From: Planomonospora sp. ID82291
GTDB taxonomy: Bacteria > Actinomycetota > Actinomycetes > Streptosporangiales > Streptosporangiaceae
Reading direction: 5' to 3'
Assembly (NCBI RefSeq): GCF_015711645.1
Contig: NZ_JABTEX010000001.1
Coordinates: forward strand, 1,612,001 to 1,676,000
DNA length: 64,000 nt
The notes beneath the pieces were generated by a model that was given only the letters and a program-made list of their open reading frames with translations, was not told the DNA's origin and made no database searches. The translations under genes and the position numbers were made by a program. Positions 1-13,552 of this stretch are shown here, in pieces. The first letter of the stretch is position 1. The number at the start of each line of letters is the position of its first letter.

Positions 1-40
1 GGCCGCTGAACCCCCCGTCCCGCCGGGCCGTCATAGGGAT

Positions 41-541
41 ATGCGTAGGATCACGATCCCGCTCGTGGCGGGAACCCTGCTTCTGTCCACGGGGTGCGGC
101 GCCGAGACGGCGACCGGCCCCGCGACGGCTTCCTCCCCCGCCGCCTCCGCGGCTTCCTCCCCCGCGACCGCCGCCGCCCCCTCCCCGCCGGTGGCGGGCA
201 CCGTCGCCCCCAAGGTCGAGCCGACCGGAGGGCCCCGGCCGGTCAAGCCGACGGGCGACGCCGACGACCCGCGCAAGGTCCCCTGGCTGAAGGCCCGGCC
301 GTACAAGAACGGCCGGACCCTGCGGGTCGTCTGGTGGTCCGGGGTGGAGCCCTGCACCGTGCTCGACCGGGTGACCGTGAAGGAGACCGCCAAGCGGGTG
401 ACCGTCACCCTCTGGGAGGGGCCGAGCAGAACGGCGCAGAACGTCGCGTGCATCGAGATCGCCATCCAGAAGTCGACGACGGTCAAGCTCAGGAAGCCCC
501 TCGGCACGCGCAAGGTCGTCGACGGCGCCCGCGTCCGCTGA
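41..541 (+). CDS. Small secreted lipoprotein of unknown function
   Basis: A 166-residue protein with a short basic N-terminus (MRR), a hydrophobic core and the lipobox LSTGC, which puts the lipidated cysteine at residue 19. Residues 20-85 are an Ala/Pro/Thr-rich, probably disordered linker. The C-terminal half (about 85-166) looks folded, carries two cysteines and ends in a basic stretch. It should be exported and anchored to the outer face of the membrane. No known catalytic motif is visible and I do not recognise the family. Only a weak AGGG-like ribosome site precedes the ATG. The next gene, dnaK, is far enough downstream with its own promoter that the two need not be co-transcribed. Confidence 0.72.
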   Translation: MRRITIPLVAGTLLLSTGCGAETATGPATASSPAASAASSPATAAAPSPPVAGTVAPKVEPTGGPRPVKPTGDADDPRKVPWLKARPYKNGRTLRVVWWSGVEPCTVLDRVTVKETAKRVTVTLWEGPSRTAQNVACIEIAIQKSTTVKLRKPLGTRKVVDGARVR

Positions 542-640
542 CCCCCGGAAGGACCCCTCCCGCGGCCCCGGACCCCCGCGGCCCTCCGGCGCCTCCCGTC
601 GCCCGCCGAACCCTCCCGCGGGCCGCACGGCCCTCCGATC

Positions 641-680
641 CGCAGACCGCAGACCGCAGACCGCAGACCGCAGACCGCAG
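641..680. repeat. 7-bp tandem repeat (CGCAGAC x5 plus partial)
   Basis: Five perfect copies of CGCAGAC plus a five-base remnant lie between the lipoprotein gene and the dnaK promoter. There is no coding context, so it looks like a slippage-generated minisatellite. Confidence 0.9.
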
Positions 681-701
681 GACCATCCCACCCGCACCTC
701 G

Positions 702-739
702 CGGGCCGTACGGCGGACCGCGGGCCGTACGGCGGACCG
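702..739. repeat. 19-bp perfect tandem duplication containing CCGTACGG
   Basis: Two adjacent identical 19-bp copies, each centred on the palindrome CCGTACGG, sit about 130 bp upstream of the dnaK promoter. The same octamer recurs through the window. Confidence 0.88.
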
Positions 740-840
740 CCCGGCCGGCCGCAGGAACACCGGCCCGCCTCCGCTCGTCGAAAGGAGGGGAATCACCCGG
801 TTCTTCCCGGGCACTCGGAAATGCCGCCGCGCTCTTGTAG

Positions 841-2817
<1,977 letters not shown>

Positions 2818-2845
2818 CGGCCCGTAAGCCGAGGGGAGCACGACC

Positions 2846-3460
2846 GTGAACACGCGTGAGAACGGTTCCGGGGAGGAGCCGGTGATCCGCGACAACCGGA
2901 AGATCGACCCGGAGACCGGGCAGCCGCGCGAGACGGACGGGGAGCGGTCCGGCAAGGCCGAGCAGGCCGAGCAGACCGCCCCGTCCGGGCAGGCCGGCTC
3001 CGGACCCGACCCGGCCTCGGTCGAGCTGGCCGTCCAGCTCGCCGAGCGCACGGCGGACCTCCAGCGACTCCAGGCGGAATACTCCAACTACCGCAAGCGG
3101 GTCGAGCGGGACCGGATCGCGGTCAAGGAGCAGGCGGTGGCCGGCGCGCTGACCGAGCTGCTCCCGGTCCTCGACGACATCGGCCGCGCCCGCGACCACG
3201 GGGAGCTCACCGGCGGCTTCGCCAAGGTGGCCGAGTCGCTGGAGGCGGCCGTCGGGAAGCTGGGCCTCGGCTCCTTCGGCGCCAAGGGCGAGCCCTTCGA
3301 CCCGACGGTGCACGAGGCGCTGATGCACAGCTACTCGCCCGACGTCACCGAGCCGACCTGCGTGGAGATCCTGCAGCCCGGTTACCGGATCGGCGAGCGC
3401 GTGCTGCGCCCCGCACGCGTCGCGGTCGCCGAGCCCGGCGAGTCCGACGCGACCGAATAA
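2846..3460 (+). CDS. grpE: Nucleotide exchange factor GrpE
   Basis: A 204-residue GrpE that releases ADP from DnaK. The first ~55 residues are acidic and probably disordered. A long alpha helix/coiled coil (about 60-115, containing LQAEYSNYRKRVERDR) is followed by the C-terminal beta domain with the family signature around VEILQPGYRIGERVLRPARV. The start is GTG, 28 bp after the dnaK stop with a GGGGAGC site upstream. Second gene of the operon. Confidence 0.96.
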   Translation: MNTRENGSGEEPVIRDNRKIDPETGQPRETDGERSGKAEQAEQTAPSGQAGSGPDPASVELAVQLAERTADLQRLQAEYSNYRKRVERDRIAVKEQAVAGALTELLPVLDDIGRARDHGELTGGFAKVAESLEAAVGKLGLGSFGAKGEPFDPTVHEALMHSYSPDVTEPTCVEILQPGYRIGERVLRPARVAVAEPGESDATE

Positions 3461-3493
3461 CCGATCCACCTCATATTTGGAGAAGGAAGACAG

Positions 3494-4678
3494 ATGAGCA
3501 CCAAGGACTACCTGGAGAAGGACTACTACGCCGTCCTTGGTGTGCCCAAGTCCGCCACCGCCGAAGAGATCAAGAAGGCGTACCGGAAGCTGGCCAGGCA
3601 GTACCACCCGGACACCAACCAGGGCAGCACCGAGACCGAGACGAAGTTCAAGGAGGTCACGGAGGCCTACGACGTCCTGTCCGACGCCAAGCGCCGCAAG
3701 GAGTACGACGAGGCGCGCACGCTGTTCGGATCGGGCCTCGGCGGTTACGCGGGGGCGGGCGGGACCACGCGCGGGGGCGGGTTCCCCTTCGACCTGGGCG
3801 ACCTGTTCGGCGGCACCGCCCAGCAGCCGGGCGCCGGAGAGCGCATCGGCGACATCTTCGGCGGCCTGTTCAACCGGGGCGGCACCACCCGCCCCGGCGG
3901 GACGACCGCCAGGGCCCGCCGCGGCCAGGACGTCGAGTCGGAGGTCACGCTCTCCTTCACCGAGGCGGTGGAGGGCACCACGGTCTCGCTCCGGCTCACC
4001 AGCTCCTCCTCCTGCACGGCGTGCGCCGGCACCGGCGCCAAGGCCGGGACCACCCCGCGGGTCTGCCCGAGCTGCGAGGGCACCGGCGCGGCCAGCCGCA
4101 ACCTGGGCAACTTCGCCTTCTCCGAGCCGTGCCGCGACTGCAAGGGCCGCGGCCTGCTGGTCGACGACCCGTGCCCGGTGTGCGAGGGGAGCGGGCGGGG
4201 CAAGAGCACCCGCACCATCCAGGCGCGCATCCCGGCCGGGGTCGGCGACGGCCAGCGCATCAAGCTCAAGGGCAAGGGGGCCCCCGGCGAGAACGGCGGC
4301 CCCGCCGGCGACCTGTACGTCCAGATCCACGTCAAGCCGCACGCGGTCTTCGGCCGCTCCGGCGAGAACCTGACGATCACCGTGCCGGTCACCTTCACCG
4401 AGGCGGCCCTCGGCGCCGAGATCAAGGTGCCGACCCTCAAGGGCATGCCGGTCACCCTGCGCATCCCCCCGGGCACCCCGAACGGCCGCACCTTCCGGGT
4501 GCGCGGCCGGGGTGTGACCCGTAAGGACGGCACCAAGGGCGACCTGCTCGCCACGGTCGAGGTCCTGGTGCCGCAGAAGCTGGACGACAAGGCGCGCGGC
4601 GTCCTGGAGGAGTTCCGTGACGCCGTCGCCGCAGGCGACCCGCGCGCCGAGCTGATCCAACAGGCCAGAAGCGAGTAG
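3494..4678 (+). CDS. dnaJ: Type A DnaJ (Hsp40) co-chaperone
   Basis: A 394-residue Hsp40 that delivers substrates to DnaK and stimulates its ATPase. The J domain occupies residues 1-75 with HPD at 38-40. A Gly/Phe-rich region (about 80-150) follows, then a zinc-binding domain with four CxxCxGxG repeats ([32 protein letters not shown], from about residue 173) and the two beta-barrel substrate domains. A clear GGAGAAGGA site precedes the ATG. Its stop is 3 bp before the hspR start, so the two are probably translationally coupled. Confidence 0.96.
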   Translation: MSTKDYLEKDYYAVLGVPKSATAEEIKKAYRKLARQYHPDTNQGSTETETKFKEVTEAYDVLSDAKRRKEYDEARTLFGSGLGGYAGAGGTTRGGGFPFDLGDLFGGTAQQPGAGERIGDIFGGLFNRGGTTRPGGTTARARRGQDVESEVTLSFTEAVEGTTVSLRLTSSSSCTACAGTGAKAGTTPRVCPSCEGTGAASRNLGNFAFSEPCRDCKGRGLLVDDPCPVCEGSGRGKSTRTIQARIPAGVGDGQRIKLKGKGAPGENGGPAGDLYVQIHVKPHAVFGRSGENLTITVPVTFTEAALGAEIKVPTLKGMPVTLRIPPGTPNGRTFRVRGRGVTRKDGTKGDLLATVEVLVPQKLDDKARGVLEEFRDAVAAGDPRAELIQQARSE

Positions 4679-4681
4679 CCC

Positions 4682-5029
4682 ATGGAAGCCAACTACTTCG
4701 ATCTGTCGGATGACACTCCCGTCTATGTGATCTCGGTCGCCGCCCAGCTGTCCGGGCTGCACCCGCAGACCCTGCGGCAGTACGACCGCCTCGGCCTGGT
4801 CAGTCCGGGCCGTACGGCGGGCCGGGGGCGGCTCTACTCCACCCGCGACATCATGATGCTCCGCGAGGTCCAGCGGCTCTCCCAGGAGGAGGGCATCAAC
4901 CTCGCGGGCATCAAGCGGATCCTCACCCTCGAGAACGAGGCCCTGCGCCTGCGCGACGAGAACCACCGGCTGCGCGCCGAGGTGACGATGATCCGCGCCC
5001 TGATCCAGTACCAACTGCCACCCGCCTGA
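4682..5029 (+). CDS. hspR: Heat-shock repressor HspR (MerR family)
   Basis: A 115-residue MerR-type repressor. The winged helix-turn-helix is at residues 12-75 ([21 protein letters not shown], then a wing ending in GRLYSTRDI), followed by a short coiled coil (about 76-110). In actinobacteria HspR binds HAIR inverted repeats with DnaK as co-repressor, so this operon should repress itself and be released when DnaK is titrated by unfolded protein. The two HAIR sites upstream of dnaK support this. Starts immediately after dnaJ. Confidence 0.95.
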   Translation: MEANYFDLSDDTPVYVISVAAQLSGLHPQTLRQYDRLGLVSPGRTAGRGRLYSTRDIMMLREVQRLSQEEGINLAGIKRILTLENEALRLRDENHRLRAEVTMIRALIQYQLPPA

Positions 5030-5171
5030 CAGCCGCACCACCTGCCCCGGGGGACTTCCCGCGAGGGGCCCCGCCGTCCGGACCGCGGAAGCGCGCGGCC
5101 CCGTCGCGCACACGACGGGGAGGACGGCGGTCACCGGTCCTCTCGCCGCCGAACGAAGTGAGGCAATAGAC

Positions 5172-7763
<2,592 letters not shown>

Positions 7764-7877
7764 GCGGGTAAGGGATTGGTCGGCATTCGGTCAAGCCCGC
7801 TTCCCTGAAGATCCCCGGTGGGTACGTTCGGCATTCGTCGGACCACGGAGCACCACGGGAACCGCAGGGGGGCGGGC

Positions 7878-8909
7878 GTGTCGAACACCTCACGGAACGC
7901 TCGGGGCATCCTGGCCGCGGTGCTCACGGCCGCCTGCGCGGGATGGACGGCGGCGGCCCCGGCACCGGCCTCCGCCGCGCCCTGCGATGAGCGGCGTGCG
8001 ACGGGGTCCCCGGAGAGCGCCTGCGGCCGCACCCGGGGGGACGGGCCGGCCCGCCGGACCTGGGAGCCGGCCGAGCGCGCGCGTCCCCGGGACGCGGCCG
8101 GTCGTCCGGCGCCGCCCCGCGGATCCGAGCCGCCGCGCCGGCCCTCGGCCCGCACTCCCGCAGCGCCGGGCCGTACGGCGGAGCCCGGCGGCCCCGCACC
8201 GCTGCACCCACCCCGGGCCCGCGTCCCGGGTCCGCCCGCGTCCCCCGCTGCGTCCCCCGCTGCGTCCGCCGTCGTGTCCCCCTCAGGACCCCCCGTCCTG
8301 TCCTCCATCGGGCCCTCCGCCGTGTTCCCGCCCGCCCCGGAGCTGCTCGCCCGGAACGCCGGTCTGCCCGGGCTCTCCCGCGCCTCCGCGATCCTCAGCG
8401 TCGCCGACGCGGGCGGTGTCGCCGCCGGGATCGGGTTCCCCGGCCTTCCCTTCGGGGTGCCGGGGTACCCCGGCCTGGTCTGGGTGGAGTTCCTGTCGCC
8501 CACTCCGGACCTGCCCGGCCTGCCGAGCGCACCGTCGGCCGTCGCCGGCCTCCCGCCGGCGGTGCCGTCGGTGCCGTCGTTCGCGAACGCCTCCGGCGTG
8601 CTGTCCGGCGGCGCCGCACTGGCCCTGCCGGTGCCGAGGCCGCTGCCCCGCCGGATCGGCGGGAAGATCGTCACAGGGAGGCCGCCCGCCGCGGCCGCGC
8701 GGGAGGCCGAGGCCGTACCGGCCGCCCCCCGCGCCGGCGGTGCCCCGCCCCGGACCGGTCCCGGCGCCGGAGCCGGGACCGAGGAGTCCCGCCCGCTGCC
8801 GATCCTGGACGGGTTCCTGCCGGGCCTGCCCCTGAGCCGGGGCGAGCACCGCAGCGAGCATCAGAGCGGACGGCGGAGCACGGTTCCCCGGCGTCCGGCG
8901 AACCGGTGA
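7878..8909 (+). CDS. Secreted Pro/Ala/Gly-rich protein of unknown function
   Basis: About 343 residues beginning at GTG 7878, preceded by a G-rich ribosome site (AGGGGGGCGG). The N-terminus is a good Sec signal peptide: a basic SRNAR start, a hydrophobic stretch ILAAVLTAACAGWTAAA, and a likely cleavage after ASA-AP. The rest is of low complexity, rich in Pro, Ala, Arg and Gly, with few aromatic residues and no recognisable domain. The middle part (about 150-250) has repeated LPGLP/PGYPGL-like stretches that could be wall-associated. I do not recognise it, and the possibility that part of the frame is non-coding remains. Confidence 0.5.
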   Translation: MSNTSRNARGILAAVLTAACAGWTAAAPAPASAAPCDERRATGSPESACGRTRGDGPARRTWEPAERARPRDAAGRPAPPRGSEPPRRPSARTPAAPGRTAEPGGPAPLHPPRARVPGPPASPAASPAASAVVSPSGPPVLSSIGPSAVFPPAPELLARNAGLPGLSRASAILSVADAGGVAAGIGFPGLPFGVPGYPGLVWVEFLSPTPDLPGLPSAPSAVAGLPPAVPSVPSFANASGVLSGGAALALPVPRPLPRRIGGKIVTGRPPAAAAREAEAVPAAPRAGGAPPRTGPGAGAGTEESRPLPILDGFLPGLPLSRGEHRSEHQSGRRSTVPRRPANR

Positions 8910-9005
8910 CGTGCACCGCGTCCGGTGAGCCGGTGACGTGCGCCGAGTGCCGTCCCGGTCCCGCGAACCGGAGCGCGCCCTGAGCCTCGCCGGGTCGCGG
9001 CCCGC

Positions 9006-9542
9006 TCAGTGCGACGCGTCGAGCAGCGCGTCCAGTTCGTCTTCCGGGAGCCCGAGGTCCACCCGGATGCGGTAGCGGACGCGCAGGAGCGCGGCGTACT
9101 CCGCCCCGCCCGGAACCGCCTCGCCGAGACCCCGGGTGGCCCAGGCGTGGGCCTGCTGCGGATCTCCGTACGCGGCAAGGGTCTCCGCGACGGTCAGCGC
9201 GGTGGCCGGGGAGACGTCGCCGGTCCGGATCTCCTCGATCACCTTCCGTGCCTCGTCGGGCTGTTCGAGCTCGAAGAGGGTGTCGGCGATCCCCGCCCGC
9301 GGATCGGCCCCCGCGTCACCGCCTTCGTCCACGGCCCGCTGGAAGCAGTGGAGGGCGCGGACGGGGTTGCCCGCCTGCCGCCACTCCTCTGCGGCGAGCA
9401 CGAGGATCGCCGCCGGCGATAGGTCGCCGGACACGTACGCCTCCGCCAGCTCTTCGAGCCGGTGGGCGAGGTTTTCGTGATCATCGGCCATAAGTGCCTG
9501 CTCAAGCAGCCGATCCAGCTGCCCACGTGTCACATGCGCCAC
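9006..9542 (-). CDS. Tetratricopeptide-repeat protein
   Basis: A predicted 178-residue, almost all-helical cytoplasmic protein. It has paired helices of TPR spacing, for example ILVLAAEEWRQAGNPVRALH and GIADTLFELEQPDEARKVIE, so it is probably a protein-protein interaction scaffold. The start was set at GTG 9542, giving a protein beginning AHVTRGQLDRLLEQAL. An internal ATG at 9491 (MADDHENLAH) is the alternative. Neither has a clear ribosome site. Divergent from the lipoprotein gene at 9706. Function unknown. Confidence 0.7.
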   Translation of the reverse strand: MAHVTRGQLDRLLEQALMADDHENLAHRLEELAEAYVSGDLSPAAILVLAAEEWRQAGNPVRALHCFQRAVDEGGDAGADPRAGIADTLFELEQPDEARKVIEEIRTGDVSPATALTVAETLAAYGDPQQAHAWATRGLGEAVPGGAEYAALLRVRYRIRVDLGLPEDELDALLDASH

Positions 9543-9705
9543 ACCGCGAGCGTACCGAGCGCGGCTCTGTTCCGTCCGCCCAATGCCGGGTATGGGTTGC
9601 GCAACTCTATGCACACAATTGCTCACGCTGGGCTTTTTTCCCCAGCAAGCGGGCATATGACGGATGCCTCCTGCTCCAGGAGCGGTGCCTTTCGAAGGAG
9701 GTCCG

Positions 9706-10296
9706 ATGGGCATGTCCAGGCAGATGACCTTCACCCTGACGTGCGCGGCGCTTCTCGCCGCGGTCGTTCCCGGATGCGCCGGATACCTCTCGGCGAGACT
9801 CGACGCCGTCGACGAGGCGCGCCGCAGGCTTGCCTCCGCCGAGGACAGGCTGCGCGAGTCGCGCCTGACCGCCCAGGCGGTGGCGACACCCGCCCGGCTC
9901 TGCTCCGCCTCGGACCGCTCCCCGGCCCGGCGACGCGAGGCCTCCGTACCCACCGCGTTCGTCCCCGCGGACGCCCGGGAGAGGCGGAACAGGGCGACGG
10001 AGCGCGCGAACCGGCGGGAGCGGGCGAAGTCCGGATCCACCCGGGCGGACCCGCCGCCCGTCCTGTCACGGGGACCGGCGGCCGGTCGGCCCTGGACCTC
10101 GCACTCCGGCGGCCAGGAGCGGAACGCACGGGAGGTCTGGCGGCCCGACGAGACGAGGGAGGCGGGTCCCTGGCCTCCGGGCCTCCTTCCGGCCGAGGAT
10201 CCCTGGCTGCCGCCCGTCCCTCCCGTCGGGAAGGTCCGGCCCTTCGGTGATCAGCCGGGGCTCCCCCGCCACATCCGGGGACCCGGGCACGGCTGA
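9706..10296 (+). CDS. Putative lipoprotein of unknown function
   Basis: About 196 residues. The choice of frame rests on a near-perfect ribosome site, AAGGAGG at 9695-9701, just before ATG 9706. The N-terminus MGMSRQMTFTLTCAALLAAVV ends in a lipobox-like VPGC. A short coiled coil follows (SARLDAVDEARRRLASAEDRLRES). The rest is polar, Arg/Pro-rich and probably disordered. The opposite strand is also open here but has no ribosome site or signal sequence. No family recognised. Confidence 0.55.
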   Translation: MGMSRQMTFTLTCAALLAAVVPGCAGYLSARLDAVDEARRRLASAEDRLRESRLTAQAVATPARLCSASDRSPARRREASVPTAFVPADARERRNRATERANRRERAKSGSTRADPPPVLSRGPAAGRPWTSHSGGQERNAREVWRPDETREAGPWPPGLLPAEDPWLPPVPPVGKVRPFGDQPGLPRHIRGPGHG

Positions 10297-10459
10297 CCGC
10301 GCCGCACACGACAGCGGCCCGGACACCGCGGCCCGCCGTTCCACCGCCCGTCACCCGCCCACCCGTCACCCGCGCGCCCGCCGCCCGGCGGCGCGCCGCA
10401 GGACGGCTCGCGCCGCGGGACGGCTCGCGGAGCGCCGCCGGGCGGTCGGCGGGTGCCGC

Positions 10460-11113
10460 CTACGGCGCCGAGGCCCGGGCGAACCGGCGGTTCAGGTAGC
10501 CCCGGATCAGCCGCTTGGCCTCGGCGATGACCACCGGGTCGCCGTTCGCGTCGCGGCGGAAGGCCATCTTCAGCACCGCGTCACCCGCCTCGACCGCGAC
10601 CAGGATGGCCAGGTCGAACTCCTCGCTGTCGGCCAGGCCGTACTCCTGCAGGAGCAGCCCGCGCAGCCGCCCGGCGATGACCGTGTTGTTGTCGGCCACC
10701 GGGTCGAGCATGTTGAGGTCGACCACGTCGCCGAAGTGCAGGGAGCGGAAGCCCGGAACCGTCCGGTTCATCTCGACGTACTCGTCGATGATCGCGTCGA
10801 CCGCGTCCCACCAGCCGCCGTAGTCCTCCGACAGGAAGCGCGTCCCGATCCGGGAGACGAAGCCCTCCACGTGGCGGCGGGTCACCGCCTGGGCGATGGC
10901 CCGCTTGTCCGGGAAGAACTGGTAGACGGAACCGATGGCGACCCCGGCGCGTTCGGCGATCCGGGTGGTGGACAGCGCCTCGTACCCGATCTCGTCCAGC
11001 AGCTCGGCGCACGCGTCGAGCATCCTCTCGACGCGCCGCGCGCTCCGTCGCTGGGTGGGCCGGCGGCGCAGCGGGGTCTCACCGCACTCCTCGGCGGGCA
11101 GGATGGACGACAT
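10460..11113 (-). CDS. TetR/AcrR family transcriptional regulator
   Basis: A 217-residue TetR-type repressor. The N-terminal HTH (about 30-75, with ALSTTRIAERAGVAIGSVYQFFPDKRAI) carries the tetR signature YxFFxxK, and the C-terminal half is an all-helical ligand domain. The start is ATG 11113 with GGAGGG immediately upstream, unusually close. It is followed in the same direction by nothing and preceded by the CapA-like gene, also leftward, so a shared transcript is possible. The ligand and targets cannot be told from sequence. Confidence 0.9.
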   Translation of the reverse strand: MSSILPAEECGETPLRRRPTQRRSARRVERMLDACAELLDEIGYEALSTTRIAERAGVAIGSVYQFFPDKRAIAQAVTRRHVEGFVSRIGTRFLSEDYGGWWDAVDAIIDEYVEMNRTVPGFRSLHFGDVVDLNMLDPVADNNTVIAGRLRGLLLQEYGLADSEEFDLAILVAVEAGDAVLKMAFRRDANGDPVVIAEAKRLIRGYLNRRFARASAP

Positions 11114-11159
11114 CCCTCCATCTTGCCCGTCAGATCCCGTCAGGTCAGGCGCTATCGGA

Positions 11160-12266
11160 TCAATCGCTGGATTGTCCGGGTCTGGCCGCCAGACCCGTGC
11201 ACCCGCGCAGCGCCTTCCAGCTCGTGACGGCCTGCCGCCGGGCGGACCCGGTGAGCGGGACCGGCACGCCGCCCTGGATCACGGCCGGGGTCCACTGGTC
11301 CTTGAGGACCTTGCGGCCGTCGATCGTCAGCGTGAGCACCCCGGTCCGGCCGGTCTCCGGCCCCCAGTTGTAGAAGACGAAGTTGCCCATGCCGTAGTCG
11401 ACGTAGGCGTTGCCCAGGTAGCCGCCGCCGAGCAGGATGTGCGCGTGGCCGCCGACCACCACGTCGGCCCCGGCCGCGACGAGCTTGGGGGCCAGGCCCC
11501 GCTGCGCCTCGTTCGGGCACTTCTGCAGCTCGGTGCCCCAGTGCAGGTGGACGATGACGGTGTCGGAGTTCCTGCGCGCCCGGCGCACCTCCTGGATGAG
11601 CCGCGCCTCGTTCTTGGCGGAGGCGAGCCCGCCCTTGCTCCCCTTCGCCGTCCAGGCGGTGATGAACTCCGAGTCCAGCACCTGGGTCGCGCCGATGATC
11701 GCCACCCGGTTGCCGTTGACGGTCGTCCGCCACGCCCGGTACGCCTGCGCCTCGTTCGCGCCCACCCCGACCATCGGGAACCTCGCCCGCCTGACCGCGG
11801 CCAGCGAGTCGGCCAGCCCGCTCTCCATGTAGTCCATGCCGTGGTTGTTGGCCATGGACGCCACGTCCACCCCGGCCGCCTTCAGCGCGGTCAGCGCGCT
11901 GGCGGGGGCCCGGAAGGTGTACTGCTTGCCCGGGGCGGGGGTGCCTCCGGTGGTGATCGCGGTCTCCAGGTTCACCATGGCCAGGTCCGCCTTGCGGAGC
12001 ACCGCGGCGATCGGCCCCAGTGCGGTGCGCGGGTTCGCGTTCAGCCGGGTCCGCAGGACCCCCTCGAAGTGCACGTCGCCGCCGAAGGAGATCGTGTACG
12101 GCCGGCGTTCGGGGGTCGGCGTGGCCTCGGCCGGGGCGGAGGGCCGGTCGGCGGGCCTGCCGGCGGCCGGGGCGGCGGACTCCGCGGCGGTGCAGGCCGC
12201 GGCGAGCAGGGTGGACACGACTGCGGCGGCGGCCACACCGAGGCGGCGGCGGGTATAGGTGTTCAT
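11160..12266 (-). CDS. CapA-family (poly-gamma-glutamate capsule-like) lipoprotein
   Basis: A 368-residue member of the CapA/PGA_cap metallophosphatase-like family. Start ATG 12266 is preceded by GGAGGG at good spacing, giving a protein that begins MNTYTRRRLG with a lipobox LAAAC, so it is lipid-anchored outside the membrane. Family metal-site motifs are visible in order: FGGDVHFEG, NLETAITTGG, ANNHGMDYMESG, LHWGTELQ and GGHAHILLGG. CapA proteins act in poly-gamma-glutamate export in bacilli. No capB/capC genes are nearby, so a capsule role is not supported, and a generic cell-surface phosphoesterase role is equally likely. Confidence 0.88.
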   Translation of the reverse strand: MNTYTRRRLGVAAAAVVSTLLAAACTAAESAAPAAGRPADRPSAPAEATPTPERRPYTISFGGDVHFEGVLRTRLNANPRTALGPIAAVLRKADLAMVNLETAITTGGTPAPGKQYTFRAPASALTALKAAGVDVASMANNHGMDYMESGLADSLAAVRRARFPMVGVGANEAQAYRAWRTTVNGNRVAIIGATQVLDSEFITAWTAKGSKGGLASAKNEARLIQEVRRARRNSDTVIVHLHWGTELQKCPNEAQRGLAPKLVAAGADVVVGGHAHILLGGGYLGNAYVDYGMGNFVFYNWGPETGRTGVLTLTIDGRKVLKDQWTPAVIQGGVPVPLTGSARRQAVTSWKALRGCTGLAARPGQSSD

Positions 12267-12410
12267 CGCCCTCCGAGCATGCCATCCCGGCCGCGCTGAG
12301 CGGAACGACTCGCCCGGCGGGATACGCCTCCCTGACCTTCTCCGTTCGGTCTCACCCACCGGGTACGGCCTGTGCCCTGACCGCGGGGTGCAGGCCGCAC
12401 CCGTCCGCGC

Positions 12411-12617
12411 CTACCGGTCGAACTCGCCGTCCTTGACGCCTCCGACGAACGCGTCCCACTCACCCGGAGTGAAGACGAGGACCGGCCCCCGCTGGTTCTT
12501 GCTGTCGCGGACGCCGACGCGCCCGCCCGGCAGCTGGGCCACCTCCACGCAGTTGCCGTTGGCCGCGCTGCGGACGCTCTTCCTCCAGGCTGCGCCCGAA
12601 AGGTCAGCTTCGTACAT
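12411..12617 (-). CDS. DUF397 protein
   Basis: A 68-residue DUF397 protein with the family signatures WRKSVRSAANGNCVEVA, VGVRDSK and FTPGEWDAFVGGVKDGEF. DUF397 genes occur in many actinomycetes next to an XRE-DUF5753 regulator (the abaA/whiJ-type arrangement) and are linked to development and antibiotic regulation. The partner lies 74 bp upstream in the same orientation. AGAGG precedes the ATG. Confidence 0.93.
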   Translation of the reverse strand: MYEADLSGAAWRKSVRSAANGNCVEVAQLPGGRVGVRDSKNQRGPVLVFTPGEWDAFVGGVKDGEFDR

Positions 12618-12691
12618 GTTGCCTCTATCTCCTTTACGGGAAACGCCCTCGGTTCCCGCTGGGGCAGCCGCTCAGGACCTGAGGAGACTGC

Positions 12692-13552
12692 CTATCTCCA
12701 ACGCTCCTCGATGATCTTCTCGATGAGTTCCCGAGAGCCGTCGACTCCATATGCCTCCGACTGCAGGTGGCCGAAGGCGATCTCATAGCCGTACACCATC
12801 TCCTCGTCCTCCACGAAGCGTGCGCTGTAGAGCGACTCCAGGTACACGACGTCGTGGAATTCAGGGAACTTGAGATGGAAGAAGGAGCCGGTGTTCACCG
12901 GGTGCTCCCCGCTCAGCGGCAGGATCTGCACCCGTACGTTCGGCAGCCGCGAGATCTCGACCAGGTGCTCGAGCTGCCCGCGCATCACCGCCGCCCCGCC
13001 GAAGCGGCGCAGCAGCACCGACTCGTCCAGGACCGTCCAGAGCCGGAGCGGGTCGGCGCTCCGGGTGACGAGGTCCTGCCGAGCCATGCGGGCGTTGACC
13101 CGGCTGCGGAACTCTCCCGGCGGAATCCGAGTGATCGGCTGCGTGGCGCGAATGACCTCGCGCGCGTAGTCCTCGGTCTGCAGCAGGCCCGGCACCAGCT
13201 GGGGTTCCCAGTTCAGCGCCGAGACCGCCTCCGCCTCCAGCCCCAGCAGGGTGGTGAGCTCCTGGGGAAGGGAGTCCGAATAGTTTTCCCACCAGCCCTT
13301 CCGGGCCGCGTCCCGATGGAGATCGAGCAGCTCCCGCCGCCGATCTCCATCCACTTCATACAGCTCGGCGAGGGCTTCGACGTCGCTCCGGCGCGGCATG
13401 GTCTTGGCGTTCTCGATGCGACTGACCTTCGAGGCCGACCAGGTCAGCCTCGTGGCGACGTCCTCACCGCTCAGACCACAGCCCTCCCGCAACCGGCGGA
13501 GCTCCTGGCCGAGCCTGCGCCGGCGAACGGTTGGACTGCCGCGCTCGGGCAC
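12692..13552 (-). CDS. XRE-family regulator with DUF5753 domain (WhiJ-like)
   Basis: A 286-residue DNA-binding protein. The N-terminal lambda-repressor HTH is at about residues 12-70 (LGQELRRLREGCGLSGEDVA, then WSASKVSRIENAKTMP). A DUF5753 ligand/dimer domain starts near residue 90 (WEPQLVPGLLQTEDYA) and runs to the C-terminus. The GTG start has AGGGGG 8 bp upstream. Paired with the DUF397 gene. In S. coelicolor WhiJ and its small partner modulate sporulation, but the individual paralogue's function cannot be deduced. Confidence 0.93.
   Translation of the reverse strand: MPERGSPTVRRRRLGQELRRLREGCGLSGEDVATRLTWSASKVSRIENAKTMPRRSDVEALAELYEVDGDRRRELLDLHRDAARKGWWENYSDSLPQELTTLLGLEAEAVSALNWEPQLVPGLLQTEDYAREVIRATQPITRIPPGEFRSRVNARMARQDLVTRSADPLRLWTVLDESVLLRRFGGAAVMRGQLEHLVEISRLPNVRVQILPLSGEHPVNTGSFFHLKFPEFHDVVYLESLYSARFVEDEEMVYGYEIAFGHLQSEAYGVDGSRELIEKIIEERWR

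Noticed and set aside
9627-9646. GCTGGG/CCCAGC hairpin with T-rich loop
   Set aside because: Short stem with the T run in the loop, not after it. Does not fit a terminator and lies between divergent starts.
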